A stretch of DNA of 64,000 bases from Gari tellinella (Eukaryota; Mollusca; Bivalvia; Cardiida; Psammobiidae). The position numbers and the translations under genes are program-made. Shown one piece after another: positions 62,582 to 64,000 of the stretch. Each line of letters begins with the position of its first letter. The stretch's first letter is position 1. The notes below the pieces were generated by a model. The model was not told where the DNA came from. It did not search any database and worked only from the letters and a program-made list of their open reading frames with translations. The stretch spans positions 49,019,083-49,083,082 of the forward strand of contig OV277857.1 of the NCBI GenBank assembly GCA_922989275.2, read 5' to 3'.

Positions 62582-63790
62582 GTAAAATTTGTCCCATTGT
62601 AGATTATAGTACTTAGAAATACTCTGTTATTTACCATTATGTATAAAACAATCAACTGACTGCGTCATACAAATCATTTGAGCACCATGGGTAGGTTAAT
62701 TATGGGTTCCCTGGAATTTGTTTTCGGCCTCTGATTGTTTCGAGATGGTTTATTTCGGACCAGGCCGAATAACAAAATTTTAAATAAGAGAGTGGTACCA
62801 GATCCTTATTGAGGCAATTCCTAAATATATATTTTGTGTGCCACATTGACGTAGTGCTTCATTTAGCTGGTCTTATAATTAAATAAAATGCAAACTATAT
62901 TTTTGGTATTCTATTTTCCAGTGCTAAGTCAATACCCTGTTTGTTTACACTTAGCGAGCACGCGCACTCGGGGACAACAAACCCGAAATCTACATAAGCT
63001 AGTGCAGTGGCACTTTTAATCTCATTTTTTTTTACACATTATTATCTGAATAGGTCCTATTAAGGTCTTACATAAGTTGCAAAATCGTGATTTTACTGAA
63101 AATTAGAATTAATTTTTTCTCCGAGTAAGACCAACGCCATCCGAATGAAGGACCGAGAGAATGTGTATGACATTAAATACCTGGATAGAGAAGGAAAAGA
63201 GAATAGTGTATGGCATCATTCTTTAAGCAGGACTAAATAGGGAACATACAGACAATAACAAACAAGTTTTATAATTTTAATATATACACACACATCTTTT
63301 ATTTCATCTTTGTTGCCATGAATCCATTAAGGCAGTCGATCTATAGAACAATCAGTCATGTGACATTTAAAAACCGAGATTTTGTACCTTATGTCTATGT
63401 TTTGTATGCATTGTTTGTATCCTGATGAAGGTCTAGAAGGACCGAAACCGGTTGATAAAGTTTAGAAAACATGAATCGGACTTCTTGTTATTCACACTGC
63501 CTACTTAGTTCTGAAACTTTATTATTGTTTGAATGTTTAGACAAATCTTCATCACAGTTTTGTAAAATGATAAATATCTGATTTACAGGTAGGCAAGGAG
63601 GGGATAGACAAAAGGATCGAAAGAGTGATGGGCAGAAAGTAGATGAAAACTCCCCAGTCATCAAACTGTTTCGTCAGTGCCAAAGTGAATTGGACAGCCG
63701 CTATGACAAACATGAAAGAATTGTCAAGCTGAGTCGTGATATTACCATTGAAAGCAAGAGAACTATTTTCATCTTGCATAGAAGAGATGT
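62548..63790 (+). CDS. Translin-associated factor X (TRAX), N-terminal exons 1-2
   Basis: Exon 1 (62548-62581) encodes [11 protein letters not shown] and one base before CATG|GTAAAA. Exon 2 (63589-63790) starts after GATTTACAG and ends GATGT|GTAAGT. The joined frame gives a basic N-terminus ([16 protein letters not shown]), then [20 protein letters not shown] and [20 protein letters not shown]. This matches the start of the translin/TRAX helical domain closely. TRAX pairs with translin in the C3PO complex, an RNA-degrading nuclease that clears the passenger strand in RNA interference, and it supplies the catalytic residues. Those residues lie in later exons outside the window. Only the first 78 of ~290 residues are seen. 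Confidence 0.93.
63130..63480 (+). mobile_element. Possible retroelement 3' remnant in TSNAX intron 1
   Basis: A short frame ([20 protein letters not shown], then [11 protein letters not shown], stop) is followed ~170 bp later by CCTGATGAAGGTCTAGAAGG-ACCGAAAC. The latter is of the kind seen near the 3' ends of Penelope- or LINE-type elements in marine animals. This is from memory and could be coincidental. Confidence 0.3.
63589..63790 (+). CDS. TSNAX exon 2
   Basis: 202 nt, flanked by TATCTGATTTACAG and GTAAGT. Its [17 protein letters not shown] segment is nearly invariant in animal TRAX. Confidence 0.95.
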
Positions 63791-63830
63791 GTAAGTATAA
63801 CTACATACATGGTCATTACAGTAATTTATC

Positions 63831-64000
63831 TACAGCGCTCCCTCCCTACAAGTACGGCCCTCCCAATAACGACTCCCTCCTTACAACGACCCTTGTCTAT
63901 GTTCCCTAAGCAGAATAATTATGTCAAACGCTTTTACTTCTTCAATATCGTCTGCTTAAAGCTGTTGTCTGCTCCTACTTTCAAAGTAACATAAAGGACA
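63831..64000. repeat. Family B MITE, cut by the window end
   Basis: TACAGCGCTCCCTCCCTACA at the left end, then CTCCCTCCTTACAACGACCC and CAATATCGTCTGCTTAAAG. Opposite orientation to most copies. In intron 2 of TSNAX. Confidence 0.75.

Overview
The window reads as nuclear DNA of an invertebrate animal, most likely a bivalve mollusc. It is AT-rich, genes are split into short exons with GT-AG introns, and transposons and foldback repeats fill most of the space. The clade call is inference. It rests on an animal translin-associated factor X, on the non-LTR, tyrosine-recombinase and P2X7-like relics, and on the dense load of hairpin MITEs. There are no prokaryotic features.

Three real genes can be assembled by hand from in-phase exons. 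(1) A plus-strand, three-exon gene (8076-8139, 10064-10289, 31652-31757) encodes a 131-residue protein: signal peptide, Gly/Arg-rich stretch, acidic patch and a C-terminal membrane segment. Its 21.4 kb second intron holds most of the left half of the window. (2) A minus-strand, five-exon gene (62432 down to 53893) encodes a 136-residue secretory-pathway protein. It has two ladders of CxxC-spaced cysteines and ends in KDEL; its C-terminal part resembles the cysteine-rich tail of the sarcoplasmic-reticulum histidine-rich calcium-binding protein (HRC). (3) The first two coding exons of TSNAX (TRAX) lie on the plus strand (62548-62581, 63589-63790) and continue beyond the window. Genes 2 and 3 are head to head, with 115 bp between their start codons.

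Layout. 1-5.5 kb: foldback repeats, including a 681 bp palindromic element. 5.5-8.0 kb: a TTAA-flanked element carrying a tRNA-like module and interrupted by a 5'-truncated LINE, just upstream of gene 1. 8.1-10.3 kb: exons 1-2 of gene 1 and a 470 bp TCTG-type microsatellite. 10.9-24.7 kb: three near-identical tandem copies of a ~3.9 kb unit and part of a fourth, the last split by a second TTAA element. 24.7-26.4 kb: a ~186 bp satellite whose every unit carries an X-box-like palindrome. 27.2-28.2 kb: a decayed tyrosine-recombinase gene. 29.7-30.7 kb: a third TTAA element, inverted. 31.7 kb: exon 3. 34.7 kb: a P2X7-like relic. 42.2-43.2 kb: an ancient duplicate of the promoter and signal-peptide exon of gene 1. 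46-60 kb: closely packed TTAA-flanked foldback elements, many in introns of gene 2.

The foldback elements fall into about a dozen families, called A to X here for convenience. Several with unrelated ends carry the same kind of internal hairpin, and several are nested in one another. This modular, self-targeting hairpin population, together with the HRC-like KDEL gene and the Gly/Arg membrane protein, is the most unusual content. All family assignments come from reading by eye; no alignment or database search was run.
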